Part shown: positions 61,401-64,000 of the stretch, piece after piece
Position numbering within the stretch: the stretch's first letter is position 1
Layout: each line of letters opens with the position of its first letter
Assembly: GCA_914767715.1 (NCBI GenBank)
Contig: OU612074.1
Location: forward strand, 635,501 to 699,500
Source: Membranipora membranacea
Lineage: Eukaryota; Bryozoa; Gymnolaemata; Cheilostomatida; Membraniporidae
Reading direction: 5' to 3'
DNA: 64,000 nt
Notes under the pieces: generated by a model
Database searches by the model: none
What the model saw: the letters and a program-made list of their open reading frames with translations, nothing else
Told to the model about the DNA's origin: nothing
Position numbers and translations under genes: made by a program

Positions 61401-64000
61401 ACAAAGATATTATTACAGCTGACAACTATTGGGCAAGAAAATAATAATGGTCTGTCAACCCCTGCTTGATAATAATTTGAGAGTAGAAATAGGGGGCTTA
61501 TGTTACAAAACATAACTGAATTGTCTGCCTTTGACAGAGGTTTTCTGAGTTGACTCCAATTTTAAAGCATGGATCCCAAAGTGAATCACCTAGGCCAAGG
61601 CCAAGAAAACTAAGACAGATTGCCTATTTTCTTCTGTTACAGATCCGCTGACATCTGTAGAACTGACCAGGGCTGTCTTCTCAAGTGCTGGTGAAGGTCA
61701 TATAATTGTGAATAATAATTTAAGGAATATATTATCACATCTGATATCTGCCTGTTGGATGACAGGATGTGAAAGCCTGGTTTTCCTTTCATTTTGTCTA
61801 CATGATTTTAAGTTATATCCAATTTTTTGAAACATGTTAGCCAAGGTGTCTGTTAAACTTGGCATTATGTATCTTAATTCATTCTGACTGCTGGCAAACT
61901 CTAGGGTAAAATAATCAAACAAAGTAAACACTTTGTGTGCAGGAGCCTTGTCTGATTTTAGCCTGACAGGTTGAATGGGAAAGCAGTCATGGGGTGGGAG
62001 GGAAGGGTACGGTTAGTGGTAGTGGTAGCAGGTGAAGAAAAAACAAGCAACCCAGCCTACTCAGTACACTCTTGTTAATATTAACTGTTTTAAAGATCGA
62101 TAGTTAGAAAGATGGGTAGATAGGTATGAGGGTATATCTTACTATTTATTGGTCAATAGGATATATATGTATATATATAATATATTGATTGTTTCAATGA
62201 AAAGGCAGTCAGCCAAATGGCTGAAGAGGCGGTTGTGTAACAAAACATAATTTCCAGTTTACCTTTTAAAAGTTATTTTGGAAAACCCAGATTTAAGAAA
62301 TTTATTCCTGACTGTCTGATATAACTCGAACATCGTTTTTAAAATTAAAATGTGACAAGCTAAAGGTTATGTGAACCAAAGTAATATATACAGATGATCA
62401 CATTGTTGCATAATAGTTAGTGCATCAACCAATTTTTAAAGGATGTCAAAGGGAATTTCGTACTTGAATGCCTTACAGTTCACAATGTAGGATATTGATA
62501 TTATGGTTCATTTTTCAAGTTTAATAGACAGACATGTAACATGTCAGTAGGTACAGGCCAATTTGAAGCTGATATCCGTCAAATACTAGGACCTGTGAGG
62601 TTTTAATCGATAAGAGGCAATCTTCCTGCAGTCTCATGGCAATAGTGGAATATTGAGAGGGTTGAATGTTACAAAACATTAATTTATATGTCTGGAGCTT
62701 TGGACCAATCAAGCTTTGATCCTGAAATGACTGTTGAAAATTTGCATTCACTCTAGAATGGCACTGGCAATATAAAGCTTGGCGAGCTTAAATGTGAAGG
62801 GACATAATAAAACACTGTAAATACAAACGTATCGTGCATGTGAGTCTCGTTTGCAAGAGTGCTGACCTTCTGATGTATGTCCCATAGACACTCCATTAGT
62901 TAATTGATTTGTGAGAATAATGAGTTGTAACTCTGTGAGAATTAGGTAAACATTTTTCTTCTGCAGAATCCTCCCTTTGCAACCATGCCAAGAATTTCTC
63001 TATTGATCATTTACGTCTTCTAGAAAATAGCCTCAGTGCTCACCATTTTAGTGAAGTTTTGATATAGAACTAATATCCCAAAAACTGGATTCCTAGTTTT
63101 TTTGTTTCTTTCTGATGTGCGCTTATTTACATGCAGATAGAGAGCAATTAGTTGAGCCAATAATATTGATCAGTCCATTGTTAGTCCCACTTTCTTTAAA
63201 AACATTACCCAGTTGTGACTGGACATGATATGCTTGGGTTGAGATCCCTTCAATACCAATAAGTATTGTATTATTAACCTCACAGTGAGATTCACCCACA
63301 TCAACTGGTCATAAGATATGCTCCTATTAAGCCTGAAATTAAGAAAACCGTCTTTCCCGTGAGACCTTGTAAACAGACCCAGACTCTCCACTCCAGTGTT
63401 GGTAAAGGTCATAAAATTATGAATGGGAATTATAAGATATATACTATTACAGCTAATATCCTTCCATTGGATAACAGGATGTTAAAGCCTGATTCATTTT
63501 ATAGCCCGTCTACTAACTCTGCCAACAATTTATCCGGATATGAGATCAAGTTACGAAACACAATTTATTTGTCTGACTTTAATCAAGGTTTTATAAGTTG
63601 CATTCAATTTATTTAAACATGGATGCCAAAATGTCTGTTTAAACTTGGCATCATTTATCCCAATTTATTCCTACTCTAGGCACCCTTAACAATAAATCAA
63701 CAGACAAACAAAGTATTCAAATTTGGTGCAGTAGCCCTGTTTGCTGACAGGTATGTATGGTCTTGCAGGATGCAGATAATTTGAGCAAGGTTTAGTTCCT
63801 ACAAGTCTTGTCTCAAGAGAGTATTGCTGTCAACAGATTAGATTTACATTAAAATTAGCCAAGCTTGTTGAACCGCAACCTGTTTATTCCCACAGCTCTA
63901 TGCTGAAATGTTATTTTTTCAGCAAGATGGGAAGAGCGTCTTCATTTGAGAGAATGTCAAGGTAGTTTGAGACTGTTCAGGCAGTGCAGGTTTCTCTCAA
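55440..64000. repeat. Field of diverged, tandemly arranged repeats (about 1.7-2.6 kb spacing)
   Basis: Several anchor sequences recur in the same order. A block with TGACATATATAACCATTAGT recurs near 56940 and 59330, with degraded forms near 60840 and 62860. CCTGCCAGCGAGATTCACC is at 57261, with variants near 59772, 61253 and 63283. ACCGTCTGTTAAACTTGGCA is at 60137, with variants at 57560, 61853 and 63630. Spacings between successive anchors are about 2.6, 1.7 and 1.8 kb, so at least four decayed units are present and the array continues past the window edge. No long open frame, RT or transposase is visible, so it is either a non-coding satellite-like array or a cluster of non-autonomous elements. 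Confidence 0.75.
57900..58215. repeat. Copy 2 of a duplicated 340-nt block
   Basis: Counterpart of 54860-55200 about 3.0 kb downstream, same orientation. It shares GTGAGTTATTCCTCTTGGGA and the exon-like CAAAACTGCAGCGTCATAAA stretch. The donor site of copy 1 is changed here (GACATCAATC). Confidence 0.7.

Overview
The window is nuclear DNA of an invertebrate animal. It is AT-rich and intron-rich, with GT-AG introns, and is crowded with remnants of LINEs, tRNA-derived SINEs and a Ty3/Gypsy element. The two clearest genes are metazoan: a VEPH1/Melted orthologue and an arylsulfatase B-type gene. Local sulfatase duplication occurs in sponges, molluscs and echinoderms, but the phylum cannot be fixed from this sequence. 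No operon, CRISPR array or bacterial feature is present.

Layout. 1.1-11.6 kb (+): complete 15-exon VEPH1/Melted gene with a C-terminal PH domain; the assembled CDS is 2265 nt (754 codons plus stop). 12.7-17.7 kb: a LINE graveyard with an RNase H-bearing LINE (13.6-16.2 kb, -), a CR1-like RT fragment (16.2-17.0 kb, -), a second copy of part of the first LINE (17.0-17.7 kb), and a 25+25 nt perfect hairpin at the junction. 19.0-22.7 kb (+): an ankyrin-like gene whose largest exon carries two mutually compensating frameshifts. 24.8-32.1 kb (-): a multi-exon arylsulfatase pseudogene whose 5' exons, including the catalytic one, have been replaced by a Gypsy gag-protease-RT remnant. 33.6-34.7 kb (-): another LINE remnant. 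37.3-38.8 kb (+): a second broken sulfatase copy (exons 1-3 only). 41.7-51.8 kb (+): the intact sulfatase, 13 exons, 1677 nt (558 codons plus stop), with CCAAT and TATA boxes. 54.8-64.0 kb: an essentially non-coding field of diverged repeats, with a recurring ~30 nt half-palindromic motif and stretches resembling sulfatase intron 3.

Functional reading. The sulfatase locus is an inverted plus direct duplication in which one copy of three remains intact. Both decayed copies have lost a usable formylglycine signature, and only the intact copy keeps a TATAAATA box. The most unusual items are the sulfatase birth-and-death cluster, the LINE junction hairpin, the compensated frameshifts in the ankyrin-like gene, and the repeat field at the right edge. 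No clearly new biochemical system was found. Exon boundaries were read by eye from splice consensus, reading phase and comparison between copies.
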